From Chrysomallon squamiferum (Eukaryota; Mollusca; Gastropoda; Neomphalida; Peltospiridae): DNA of 64,000 bases. The notes under the pieces were generated by a model. It was not told the origin of the DNA. It was given only the letters and a program-made list of their open reading frames with translations, and made no database searches. The stretch lies in the NCBI GenBank assembly GCA_012295275.1, contig CM022665.1:40811152-40875151 (forward strand). The letters are read 5' to 3'. Positions within the stretch are counted from its first letter, which is position 1. The number at the start of each line of letters is the position of its first letter. Positions 1 through 12,636 of this stretch are shown here, piece by piece. The translations under genes and the position numbers were made by a program.

Positions 1-170
1 TGGTAAACTTGCTGTCCAAATATGTTTTTGTAAATTCACTTCATGTTTTAACATTTTTACAGTTCTAAACAGAAATGGCGTTATGGTTATCTAGAACGTA
101 CGTACTTATATACGTATGTAATATATGTATGCCATGCAGGTTATGTATGATATGTATGTAATGTATTAAT

Positions 171-175
171 GTTTG

Positions 176-209
<34 letters not shown>

Positions 210-300
210 TGTATGTGTGTGTATATATGTATGTATGTATGTATGTATGTTTGTATGTGTGTGTATATGTATTTTTGTACGTAAGAATGTATGTATGGTA
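171..300. repeat. (TATG)n/(TG)n microsatellite
   Basis: Near-perfect TATG units interrupted by short TG runs. They generate long Tyr/His/Thr-rich minus-strand frames that are artefacts. Confidence 0.95.
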
Positions 301-334
301 AGAATGTAACTGTGTATATATATATTTGTACAAG

Positions 335-420
335 ACAACCTCTCTGCTTACTCACTGTACAAAGTGAGTGACAGCTCGCAGCGCTTCAATATTTCGTTTA
401 TAAAGCAGATGTCAGAACAG
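335..420 (+). CDS. Possible exon of an unrecognised plus-strand gene
   Basis: A less AT-rich stretch ends in a perfect donor, ACAG|GTGAGT. One frame is open from about 310 to the donor and reads AYSLYKVSDSSQRFNISFIK followed by QMSEQ. Either it is an internal exon with a weak acceptor near 334, or a first exon starting at the ATG at 409 (MSEQ). It joins in phase 0 to the candidate exon at 1,614. I do not recognise the protein, and the upstream microsatellite makes the left boundary uncertain. Confidence 0.25.
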
Positions 421-1230
421 GTGAGTTTGCGTAAAAGAAAATACTTGTATTAGTTTAGACAAGATTTCCTCCCTGATTGAACTAGACAAATATTAAGTCA
501 TTTCGTTAAAAGTTCAAATGCCTAAGAAAACAATTTTCTGGGCTAACATTTCCGAAAGACCAAATGTATATGGATAAGTTTTGTTTGCCTAACGTATTGT
601 GTGTCGTTTGCTTATTTGTGGAGCAAAAACGAAGAAAACACAAGTTACTCAAATTTGATTTAATATTGTCGCTTATCTGCAAGTACCATCGCGTTTTAGC
701 AAGATAAACTAAGATTGGGAGATTGTGTTACCTCAGGAATAAATAAGCTTTGGACTTCTTTTTTTTTTTTATTCTGTGGTTGTTTGTACTGTTTCATTTG
801 GAAGTTGTTTTTATTTTTCAATTTTTTATTTATTATCTTATTTATTTATTCTTCTTCATTTTTAATTTTTTAATTTTTTAAATGACATATTAATGCACAC
901 GATATAGATTTGTATTTTAGTACAAACGTTCTGACCTTCAGTTGGCACCCATTTGCAATTATCAAGACCGTAAATGTTCAAGATTTAAAATTAATTGTCT
1001 GTTTTTAATCTTCATTACCGAATATTGACATTTTTATACCTGAAATAAACTTTTTCATTTATTGCTGGAGGAAACGAATAAACTTTTTTTTTTTCCCTGG
1101 GTGCTGTTTAAAATGCATTTTATTATTGTTTGAGTTAATATTAGAAAGTTCAGTGTTGCTAAAAGCTGCGGTTTTAACCAACATTTCACAAAATGTGCAA
1201 TTAATTTACCTCGGTTTCTGCAAGTATGAG

Positions 1231-1266
<36 letters not shown>

Positions 1267-1613
1267 CCAAAAATGCCAGATAAGCTGATGATCTGTAAAA
1301 TTGCTGCAAATATTTAGTTGTCGTAATGCTGATTAGCTCAAATCGATAGAAAAAGTATGGAAAGAGTTTCGTGTATATTTCTAAGTGTATAAAGTCGAGT
1401 AGTCCAACAAATGTTAAATTAAATTTAATTAAATTAACAAACTTTTTTTTTTCATTTAACAATTTTCTTATTTGGTTCTCGATTATAAACACATGGGATA
1501 AAGTTATGAACCATACAGGGAATACACGTTGTAAATGGTCAAAATATTATTGTTATCGTACAAAAATCATTTCAGTAGTATCAGATTTGTAATGACCTTC
1601 TCAATCGGTTCAG
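421..1613 (+). other. Possible intron or intergenic stretch at the left end
   Basis: AT-rich DNA with a poly-A run at 1,231-1,264. No further coding segment is visible. Confidence 0.5.
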
Positions 1614-2145
1614 CAAATGATCACAATGGCGGCCGAAGAGCCACAGGCGATGGAGACTGGTAGCTTTTGGAAATATGTCGGACATTCACAACACATTGAA
1701 ACATGTTGCAAGTACCACCTGTTTTTAATACACAACTCCGTGGGGTCTGCATCCTTTCCGAAGCGAGGAAACAATATTTACTTGTTCCACTTTGATGGCC
1801 ACCATTAGCAATGCATTCATTGCTCGGTGAGTCAAACAAACGATAGTGTATGAAAAGCCAATAACTTGTCGTCTGCCGAGCAGGAATCTTTCGCGCGAAA
1901 AGTTCATTTTCCTTTCGCATGGCACAACCTTTCAAGCATGTTGGTTTTATTCATACCACATTTAATATATCATAAGCAAAACTGTATAGCAAATAAGCAA
2001 GATACTGTAAAAACAAACAAGAAGCCGGCTTTGCCTCGCCGTAGTCACGTGCGTGCCGTGCCAGACTTTGCACGTGCTGTGACTTTTTACCATATAGCAG
2101 AAAAACATTCCAGAACTGCTCAAGACATTTGCAGAAAATAAACAT
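1600..2145. promoter_or_regulatory. CpG-containing island with E-box hairpin
   Basis: About 540 bp of near-balanced base composition with many CpG dinucleotides in an otherwise AT-rich region, the profile of a promoter or first-exon area. It includes cgcgcgaaaag at about 1,893 and, at 2,043-2,084, an interrupted inverted repeat (AGTCAC and GTGACT arms) enclosing two CACGTG E-boxes at 2,046 and 2,071. Minus-strand frames are also open here (to 1,935), so a leftward first exon is an alternative. Confidence 0.35.
1614..1808 (+). CDS. Possible terminal exon, unrecognised protein (64 aa)
   Basis: Acceptor ccttctcaatcggttcag precedes an open frame starting QMITMAAEEPQAMETGSFWK and ending FHFDGHH then TAG at 1806-1808. 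The frame is the only open one of three and continues in phase 0 from the donor at 420. An internal ATGGCGGCC at 1626 also looks like a start codon context, so this could instead be a first exon. AATAAA near 2,136 could be its polyadenylation signal. A strong GTGAGT at 1,826 lies past the stop and is unexplained. Base composition is much less AT-biased than its surroundings. Confidence 0.3.
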   Translation, partial: QMITMAAEEPQAMETGSFWKYVGHSQHIETCCKYHLFLIHNSVGSASFPKRGNNIYLFHFDGHH

Positions 2146-3292
2146 TCCTGAAGAGTTTGGTGTAGTTTAAATGTTGCATATATTTCACATGCACAATTTC
2201 CCCTGCCATTTAAACATCAATCAGGCTGGTTTCTCGTTTGACAGATTTATTATAACCATATAGAAATACGCGGGATTTTTTTCCCTTCTCTTTAAATTTT
2301 AAGTAACCATGCAGATCAGGACGATTTACACACATTTCAAACTAACACTTAGGAGACTTGTAAATTCTCTGAATTTAAACCGTTTTTGTTCAGTAACATA
2401 TTAAAACAATTTCAATAATCTGACAAATGAAGAAAAGTTTAAAACACGTTTTATCTATTGTTCAAATACCTCACCCATTCAGAAGTAACGGAATATTTAT
2501 ATATATTTTAGGATTTATTGTTATCCAAGACAGAAGTAAATGGTCACATAAGTTAATCTGGGATAAACAATAGATGGACAGAGGATAAATTGTTTAATGG
2601 TCTTATCTATATTAATGTTATTTTTTCAATTCAGAGCAAACAATTCTTAAATATGATGTTTAATCTTTAGGCTAAATGTACCAAAGTAACTTATTTCCAC
2701 AAAAAGAACATTTTTCCTAATGAAAATGGCCATAATTATCTTAAATAAAAACAGGTAACTTTTACTTTTAGAAGAATTGTTCGAGAACGTATACTGTGCA
2801 TCCTGTTTAATTTTGACAGAGATCTGTTCATTGTAGTTACTTATATCTGGAGTTTTTAAACAGTTTAACATGCTGAACTCTGGAATCTGATGTAAAGCAT
2901 TTTTTCATCTGTTTTGAACACATCACAACAGGATTTTTGCTATCTGCACAACACATTTTCTTTTGATCTATAAACTATCTTATATCTTGACCATAACACT
3001 TTCAATATAATGGTCATTAACTTACATATAACTGGAATTTGTTATGTATTAAGGTTTCATCTGTTTAACTGATACATATGTGTGTTTAGAGATCTGTATA
3101 AAATAATTTCATATCACCATGAGTAAAATCCTCATTTCGATGAAGATGGTTTGCTTTTTATGTGATCTGATGAAAAAACGTTTAGTAGACATTTCAGTGT
3201 GACTTCATTCTTGTATGTTTATATTTATGCTTTTTTGAATGATTCTTCTAAGGGAGTACTTGTAAACAAAACACATCACAACTACATCTAGC

Positions 3293-3295
<3 letters not shown>

Positions 3296-3340
<45 letters not shown>
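3296..3340. repeat. (CA)n microsatellite
   Basis: About 22 CA units. Confidence 0.95.
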
Positions 3341-3345
<5 letters not shown>

Positions 3346-3979
3346 CTATGATCAGTCAAGTGTTGTAGAAAATGGAAGGACCTTATTATGATTGTTATAG
3401 CTGTCAAGATATAATGAGTTTTATTACACTGAAAACAAAAAATATGTTGACAAATTAAAGTATTTAATTTAAATTAACTAATACTTTTGTGTCTTTAATA
3501 TACAGGTATATTCATAGATGGATAAGTGTGTGTGTGTGTGTGTGTGTGCAGTTATGAAAATGCATAATCAAAATCATTAATGTTCAAAGATGAATATAAA
3601 ATCAGTGTTTTATAAACATTTATTATCAAATAATTGTACATTTGTTACAATTTTCGTGCATACATATAAAATGTGTGAGTGTGTGTGTGTTTTAGGTTTT
3701 GAATATTCTCTGTCTTATGTATGTCTGATTAGTCTGCACACAGACAATATTCAGGAACACACAGTCACAGGAGGACAAAGTCCAATCACGACCTCACAGC
3801 TTTCATCAGTTCTTGAGCTGTGTAAAATGAGGACATTGCTTTGTATTCAAAAAGTCATTTTTCACTACACATTTTATCTCAGTTCTGACTTCAACACACC
3901 CTGCACTATCAGTGTTTGTAATGAACAGATGTGCAGACATACAGACAAATTAATTACTTTTGTACTGACTTCAGAGAAA

Positions 3980-4510
3980 GATACAGAGAGAAAGATCTAT
4001 GGTTATATATATTCATAATAACATTTTTTTCAAGAAGAACTCATACAACATGCAGCCCTATATTACATATTTAACAAATAAATCAATTACTTTTGTAACA
4101 GTTTTATTTTTAAAATATGAACAGAATTATCTATGGTTATAAAAACATTCATACAGTTAACATTTTTGTTTATGTAACAACGGAAACTACAACTAGTCTA
4201 GTATAATGAATTTATTTCAATAATACAAATGCTAAGATCTCTAAAGATCTGGGTTTTTAACTACTGAAATAAAACATATGCTAATATAACATACACTTTA
4301 CTGAATTTATTTCAATAACACAATCTGAAAGATCTGCGTATATAAATTTACATACCATTAATATTTTGTTTTCAAGATTTCACAAAACATGTAGACAGTA
4401 TATTTTACAAGAAAACTAATTACATGCATACTAAGTTCATTTCTGTTAGGTGGAAAGATCTATGGATATACATTTTCATAAACATTTTATTTTATAACAA
4501 ATCACACAAC
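3980..4510. repeat. Degenerate repeats containing aaagatctatgg
   Basis: Words like aaagatctatgg.tata followed by ttcataa..aacattttatt recur near 3,990, 4,124, 4,331 and 4,456. The copies are too diverged for clear unit edges; spacing is about 110-135 bp in places. Confidence 0.45.
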
Positions 4511-6060
4511 ATACACAGCCAATGTTATACACATTAAGACTTGATTCAGCATATTTTGTCTTTGGTTAATCATGTTCTTACATATTATTTATTTTATATA
4601 TATGTTTGGATATACATATTTAAACATCATATAATAAACAGTTACACACACACACACACACACACAAACAAGCATCAATACATGAACATATACATAAAGA
4701 CACAAACACACACACAACTATTTAAAGATGATTTTAAAAACAATATCACCTATTTTTAATGTTATTCAAGTATTATGATGGTTTATGGCAAGTTTTACGC
4801 ATCTCTAGTGTTTCAGTGAAATAAAATAAATAATAAAACTCCTTAACACTAAAAAACAGACCTAACAAAACCCTCATTTAAAATTCTAATCGGACAACTA
4901 AGATGTATTAATGAACATCATTATAATTTTGACTACATGAACACTCACTGCTAGGCCACACAAAAACAGGAATATCTGAGTAATAAATTATTCTTTTGCC
5001 CGACTAAATTTGTACTTGCATTTTGCCTCAGTTGTCGTAGTTGATAATTTTGTTTGTATAAGGATTAACATGTGAAATGTGTCAAGGCCTTGATATTCAA
5101 TCTGAACATAGTTAATTAAAAAGTGTAAAAATACTGGGGATTGTTACTGAAAAATGTATGTGTAATAAGTATTACTCATACAGTGTATTATGTATTACAA
5201 AATCTACCTAAATTCATAAATAATTTATGTTTTTTTTTTTAACATTTCAAATTCTAAAATGTTAATGGAAATTATATATCTAAATATGAACTGATTGGTC
5301 TTAAAGTTATATTTAAATTAGTTTATAATAAATGTCATATCTTTTTTTTTTTTTTTTTTTTTTTTAACTCTAAACAAAATACTGTCAATTAATAGTATTT
5401 ATTTAACTAAATATTAGTCTACTTACTATGCTATTTTAAAAATTTTAACACTGAAAAAAGAGTTATTACAAATCAATAAAAACAATTACTCTAAGCATCA
5501 TCTGCTATCCTACACAAAAATGTTTTGTTGTTAGATTTAAAAAAAAAAAAAATGTTTAAGTACTGTGAATCAGTAATTATTATTGATCTTATTATCATCT
5601 GACATTCAGTTAAAAACTTTTTTTATACTTATTCTTTTTTTTTTAATGTTTAAACCAACAGTGTAAATTACTATATGCTCAAGTTTCATTCTGTATTTCT
5701 ACACAAAATATTTTAATGTAAAAATATTCTTAATATTCAAAAAATACATAAATATAATAAAACAAAAAAATTAAAATAATTTAAAATTAATTAATAAAAA
5801 GAAAATTAAAATATAAAATTTTCTATAATATATAATTTTTTTTAGTTAACTAAAACAAATTAACTGTCAGAAATGAAACACCAACACAACAATATTAGTA
5901 TACTAGAAAAACTCAACAGATAAAAAACAATAACAAAAAGTTAATAAAACTAAATTAAGCCTACAACTGTTTTGTGATTTGGAAATCATCTAGAAACAAA
6001 TATTTTTAGAAAGCTAAAACTAACTACATTGCATTAACCAACCCTTTTTTTAAACAATTT

Positions 6061-6090
6061 TTATTTTTTATTTTATTTATTTATTTTTTT
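6061..6090 (-). terminator. Probable polyadenylation signals of the F-box/WD40 gene
   Basis: About 150-180 bp past the stop codon the minus strand reads through overlapping AATAAA hexamers. The region is so AT-rich that similar hexamers occur by chance, so the cleavage site cannot be fixed without transcript ends. Confidence 0.4.
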
Positions 6091-6241
6091 AACTACTGTG
6101 ATGATCCATTTAAACACAGTTTCTTGAACTATCAACTGGTAAAATCTAATTCTCTGAACAGCATCATTTACTCAGATATTGATCCAGTTAAAATACATTT
6201 AAGTCTTTAGGGAGATGCCTCTGTGAAATCAGGAGGAATTT

Positions 6242-6370
6242 TCACCAGAAGCTAAGAATTGTAATGGTTCCTGGTTTCTCTGGAGAGGCAGTGATCAGTT
6301 TGGTGTCATTGACCCACATTATGTGAAGCAGAGTTGGATGGCGGTGTAAAACATGCATGATTTCACCTTT
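6242..6370 (-). CDS. F-box/WD40 gene, terminal exon (residues 398-439 and stop)
   Basis: Acceptor ttatttcag followed by KGEIMHVLHRHPTLLHIMWV and ending TITILSFW then TGA at 6244-6242. The segment has the spacing of a further blade but lacks the WD dipeptide, so it may close the propeller as a degenerate eighth blade. Confidence 0.9.
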   Translation of the reverse strand, partial: KGEIMHVLHRHPTLLHIMWVNDTKLITASPEKPGTITILSFW

Positions 6371-8340
6371 CTGAAATAAAAGTAATAATAAATTTAAGAA
6401 AAATTTAAGGAAAAAAAAAAGGAAAAGATATCACAATACACTGAACAAATATTAAACTATTTTTCAGCATAGTTTTTAGTCTGCATGTTATTTGCTTTTC
6501 AAGTATATGGCTTCTGCATAATAATGACACAAACACTTTCTCATACACACACACTCAGACAAAATGTGTACATATAATTCATTAGAAGAAAACTAAAAAA
6601 AGAATATCTTTTAATAATTTATATTTATGCTATTGTCAATACATACACAAAATGTCAAACGTGTTAAATAAAAATTTCATTTACAGTTCTAAATATTAGG
6701 ACCTATATTTGAAAACTTGGCCCAATATTCAAACACTCAAGCACACACAGAATAAAAATCAGATTAATAAAAATGATAAATGATAATTTGTAAGTTACAC
6801 CTATTTCATTCTGAAATCCCATTATGTTTTTAATTAAAATTAATATTGGTTTTAAGACATAAAACAGAATAATTAAATAAGTGATTATATAAGGTAAATC
6901 CACCTTTTAAATATAAAAACAGAAATTGAATTAAAAATGTAATAAATAAATTAAAAAAAAAAAAAAAATAAATAAATTAAATTAAATTAAATTAAAACCA
7001 ATAATAATAAAAACCTCCTCCATCTAAAAACGGTAACTAAAAATCAAAAACTAATACTTATACAGAAAATTATTACCATTTAAGAAAAAAAAAAAAAAAA
7101 CACAAACAAAAAAATAAGAAGAAAATAATATTAATATAATAAATAAATACTTAAACAACAATAAACAGAAATAAATTTTAATTATAAAAACCTTAAGTAA
7201 AAAATTAATCACTTTTGCTGCTTGTTCATAATACACAAAAAAAAAAAAAAAATTCAAACAACAGGTAAACAGTAAAAAAAAAATAAAAAATAAAAAAATA
7301 AAATTCACAGAAGATAAATTAGCTGACAAAAAAATAACACAAAGGGGAGTTCTAAAACTGAGCAACAACGCTGACAACACTGACATCGGCTCTGTGTTAG
7401 GCAACCTCACCATGTAGTCCCAGACGACAATTTTCTTTTGATCTCCTCCACTGACCAGACGCTCTTCATTAATATGGAGACAGCGAACAACGCCAAGGTG
7501 CTCTTTCATAACATGTTTCTTGTCACCTGAAAAGAGTAGTTTTATTTTTTTTAATATTAAAAATGTTATCAAAATGAATTATTATCTTTTATGACATTTT
7601 TATGTAGGACAAAGGGAAAATAATAATAATGGAAAAATGTTTTTAAAATGTATGTTTAAAAAAAATAAAAAATAAAAAAAATAAAGAAAATTAAATTGAT
7701 TATATGTGTACAACGTCCTTTCATATATTTAAAAAAAAAAAAAAAAAAAAAAAAATAGAAGAATGAGAAAAAAAGATTAAAAAGAGAAATAATGAAAAAT
7801 AATGTTTTTAAATTTAAAAATAAAAATTATTAAGATTAAAATTTCTTTTATGTAAGCAAAATAAAAAATAATAAAAATGTGTTCTTTATTAAATATTTTT
7901 ATTATTGTTATTTTTTTCTCTCAAAATTAATAATTATAGAAAAATAATGAAAAAATAAAAGAAATTAAAAAACAATAATTTCACTTATTAAAATGAACAG
8001 CAATAATGTTCTTTATTAATATGACATTTAAAGAATAACCAAAATAAATTACAATATCTTATAATGAGGTTTACAAACTTTAAATATATAAATAAAATTT
8101 TTAAAAAATAATAATTTTAAAAATATATTAATTCCTATAAATTTGTTTAAATCTAAATGGAAATTTATCACTATTGTAATTAAAAAAATAAAGCAGTACA
8201 TTATCTGTATATGAATTGTAAACAATATGTAAAAAAGAAAAAAGCATAAAAAAGGAAATAATTTAAAAAATAATCACTACTGAAATTAATTAGTTATTTA
8301 ATTAGTGTAATTGGTTTTTCGTTTTTTATTATTAATTAAA

Positions 8341-8393
<53 letters not shown>

Positions 8394-8609
8394 TAGAAAA
8401 AATACGAACCTTATTATTTTTAGTCCATATGGAACCCATATAAGATAATATTTTTTTATAATGATTAATTTTTAATGACCATCATGAAATATATATATTA
8501 TTTTATAAACCATAATGTTAGCAATCAATTTTTTTATGCTTGAGTATTTGCTATAGCTTTGTAAAATATCCTGAATGAAATACTTTTCTTTCTTCTGAAA
8601 GATGTAAAA

Positions 8610-8645
<36 letters not shown>

Positions 8646-9763
8646 AACGAGGCAGCAGATGATTGTCATGAATGGACAGAGAAAAAAAAGACAACAACTA
8701 CTGGTCCACATAAACAAAATATTTTGTTAAAAAATAAAGAAAAAATATTGATTATTAATGATGAAAAAATGGTTGTATTTAACAACACTCATAAGTATCA
8801 CTTTTCAACTGAAATGCTCCTTTTCCTCTTAAAAAAAACTTATCATGGAAACAGGAATGAATCTTCAAATAAGAGACCAAATTTGATGCATGATTATTCA
8901 AAAAAATCAACAACAGATAATTAAATGCAAAATTTAGCTGTTACTAGAAATAATATTTATCTACACCAAAAAGTCCAAATTTATCAATGATTTATTTCAC
9001 TGCTATAAAATTCACTACAAAATTGTAACCATTCAGACATGCCCATATACACCAATTTTTCACTGTTACTAAAACAATGTTAAGTCTGTATTTACTAGTG
9101 TTTTTACTCTTTTCAGAAACATAATCTTAATTCTGTGGACATGCCAGAGATAGAAACAACTTCACATATTTGGTTAGTAACCCACACCTTTGTTGTTATC
9201 TGACCAGCAGGAGGTCCACAGGAAGACCATTCTTGTGTTTCAGTGGTCTGCTAGGCAACATGGCTGGACAGCTGACCATCACATTTGACCTTCATTTACC
9301 AGCCTCAAGCTTATGAAACTTCAAAGACTTCAACCTCACAATTAAAGTCCCCCTTTACAGAAATATGATAAACAGGGAGTAGTATTACCATGACAACAAG
9401 AAAAATTTAAAATCTTTAAGATTTCTGGCTTTTAATTTTGTGAAACTCACTTGTGGTCATGTGATTAGAATTTCCCACTTCCCATTCCAGCCAGAACTCC
9501 AGCATAAAATCAAATACTGTGGTATGTACTTTCTTATCAAAAGCTGTCTGTAAATTTAAGAATCTTAGTCTAGACTATGCCACATGACTGTATAATCAGA
9601 AGTAATAAAATATATGTTCTTTTTGTCATACAGGATGATATGTTTATAAAAGAACCCTTACTTGTAATCAGTGGGGATAGTAATATAAAAAAAAAAGGAC
9701 CAGCTGATTGCCTTTTTCACATCACCATTTTTTTTCAAAAAATTGTAACAATGATGTTTGGTA

Positions 9764-9799
<36 letters not shown>

Positions 9800-11134
9800 T
9801 CAAATATGGTAATAATAATAATAATAATCATAATAATATTAAATATGGTAATAATAACAGTAATAATAACAGAAAGAGTAATAATAATAATAACAGTAAT
9901 ATGAGAAATAATAACAGAGTAACAGAAAAAAAAAAAAATAATAACAATACTCTTTCATTGGCATCTAACTCACTTTCAATTTCTACCAAACAGAAGCAGT
10001 AGACCCTGCAGTAATAAATCTCAGAGATCAAAAATAGACAATGCATGATGTAAGACATTCTGAAAGCTCTGTTCAGTATGAATAAAACATGATATGATCA
10101 TCAACATTTAATCATAAAGTCTAGACTGAAACAAAATACAACCAACAATAGTCCTAATGAATTGCAGACCAGAATTAAGATACTGTACAGGAAGGTCAGG
10201 AGACAACCCTTGCTGTCTTCTAGCAAAACTGTTAAATAATTCACATCACAATTTCATCACATATAATAATTATACTGAGACAGTAATAAGCAAACATATT
10301 GAATTTCTGAAAAGGTGGTGTTAGCCTGTTCTGTATTATGTCTGTTTATTATAGCTGCTGTGAATTAACAATGATATATATGATATAAATTGGAAAAGAT
10401 AGGATTATTGTTAATGAAAACAAAAGCAAAGTAATTTTTGTTATGAAGTTGAAAGACCATTGTAATTGAGTTTGATAAAAAAAAAATATATATTTAAAAA
10501 ATGGATAAAAATAAAATAAATAAATAAATACATAAGTCAAGGAAAGAAAGAAAGAAAAAAAGAGAGAAATAAATAAAACCATTAAATAAAGTAAAAATAA
10601 TTCTTAAAAAAATACTACTAATAAAATTAAACAGATTTTTTATTTTATTTTATTTCATTTTTTGACTCTTAATTCTTTGCCCTGTAGGAAATGTTTTTAG
10701 AAACATGAAAATTCAGAAGATTTATCCTGATGAAGGGATTAACCCAACCCTGGCCCCTGCATTCATTGTAACATGCTGGCAGCATATCTAATTGATGAAG
10801 TGCTATTCTCCAATTTCATCTGGTGAGCGTGTCACTAAGTGACAATTATTGAGTGCCAACGCAGCCCCAACTGATTAGATTGTGAGGCTGTTATTTAATA
10901 AATCAAACAAGTACCAATGTCAATTTTAACCTCAGTGTGTGTGTGTGTGTGTGTGTGTTTTGAGAATTTTGTATTAACTGTATGTATAGACCTACAAGTA
11001 TCTTTATGTGTATACGTTTGTATTGGTGTGTTTGAGAGATTGTTTGAATTTATGAGTGTAAGTGCTTCAGTAGTGCATATTTTTTTAATCTATACAAGTG
11101 TCTTTGTGTGTATGTTTGTAAACGTGGATTTTTG

Positions 11135-11220
<86 letters not shown>

Positions 11221-12367
11221 CACTCCAGTAATGTGTACTTTTTGTAGGTTTACAAATATCTTTATAATCATGAATATTTTAGGTGCAGGAATATGTACGT
11301 GTGTATGGGTGTGTCTGTGAGTTATATTTTCTATGAATATAAGTGTGTGTATGCTTGAGTACTATGCATTTTCTGTATGTATAAAAATGTCTTTATTTGT
11401 ACATTTGTAGGTGTCCAAGTGTGTATGTGTGTCTGTGTTTTTATGTTAATGAAAGCATGAAACAATGTAATATATAAAGTGTAGTGTTGTCTGTTTATAT
11501 ATTTATTTGTCTACATGTGTATTTATTTAAGGGACTATGTTTATGCTGCTAATAGATTTATCAATTTTATCAAAATATGGTATGTGCAACCCTGTCAATG
11601 GCAAAGTGTGTGTAATAATAATAATGTAAATACATAACTGATTTTCTCTGACAAAATGCAAAAAGCTTAATTTTCCAATAACTGATTATAATAAAATTAA
11701 TCAATGTGCTCTAACAATGTTATTAAACAAAACAAACTTTATTACAACTTCAACAAACATTCATTCTAGCTAAATATACAGTCAGCATGTTCCGTATGAC
11801 AGACTCTGATTTCAATAACTTTGTCAAATTACACACGCTAATATTTTCTCACGATCCAATAACGAGCAACAACGAAAAAAAAAAAAATCCCTACACAATC
11901 TCCAACAAGAATGATGATGTCATCGTAAAACCAATAATAAAAATGATGAGCAACTAGTCCCGGCAGCAAAATGACAGGCCAGCTTGAAATAGAATTAAAT
12001 CCTTTTCCATTGACTGCACATCATCAAACACATATTTAGACATCTCTACTGCAGCCAGTAATTTAATTTCGCCGAGTTCATATTCTCTTAAAAGTAACAG
12101 GCACTTAGGAAGTCGACATTGAAAAATTTTCTGCATCGACATGTTTCGACACATTATAATTAACCTCGTGGCTGCATGACGCTTCCAGAGCAGAAGTAAT
12201 TGAAATCAGTGACCCGTGACTAGTTTATCAGTATTTTTAGTGCGGGACTGATGATACGTAACAAACTCAAACAATGGCTGCCGATGTGAGCACAGACCTA
12301 GCGGCAACATTTTGGGGTTGTATTTTTTTTGTTGTTTTTTGGGGTCCTTTTTGAATTTTTAATTTAG

Positions 12368-12421
<54 letters not shown>

Positions 12422-12596
12422 TTAACTCTTTTTTTTTTTTCACCAGAGATAAAATACTGCCAAGTGGCCCATTGAAGCAAATAATTTGAAGTTATTAGTG
12501 AACAGGGTAATAAAACTTTCATGAGTGATTTGGATGATGTGGCCCATGACATTTCATACAGAATTATGATGTTCTCACTGTCATTATCAAGAGATA

Positions 12597-12636
<40 letters not shown>

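Larger units (their letters stand above)
2146..6060. other. Intergenic AT-rich DNA with repeats
   Basis: Holds (CA)n at 3,296-3,340, (TG)n at 3,527-3,548, degenerate repeats at 3,980-4,510, a CA tract near 4,645, and poly-T near 5,342. The open frame at 3,590-4,018 has no recognisable motif, and I do not call it a gene. Confidence 0.6.

Noticed and set aside
65-355. Tyr/His-rich minus-strand open frames
   Set aside because: They are translations of the TATG/TG microsatellite.
3590-4018. 142-codon plus-strand frame
   Set aside because: Composition is mixed and it overlaps simple repeats; no motif, no splice sites that join anything.
7411-7572. 173-codon minus frame ending in Phe-rich sequence
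   Set aside because: Only 7,411-7,526 is exon; the rest is read-through into AT-rich intron on both sides.
9577-10002. Plus-strand frame with poly-Asn
   Set aside because: Low-complexity (AAT)n tract; no splice or start support, antisense in an intron.
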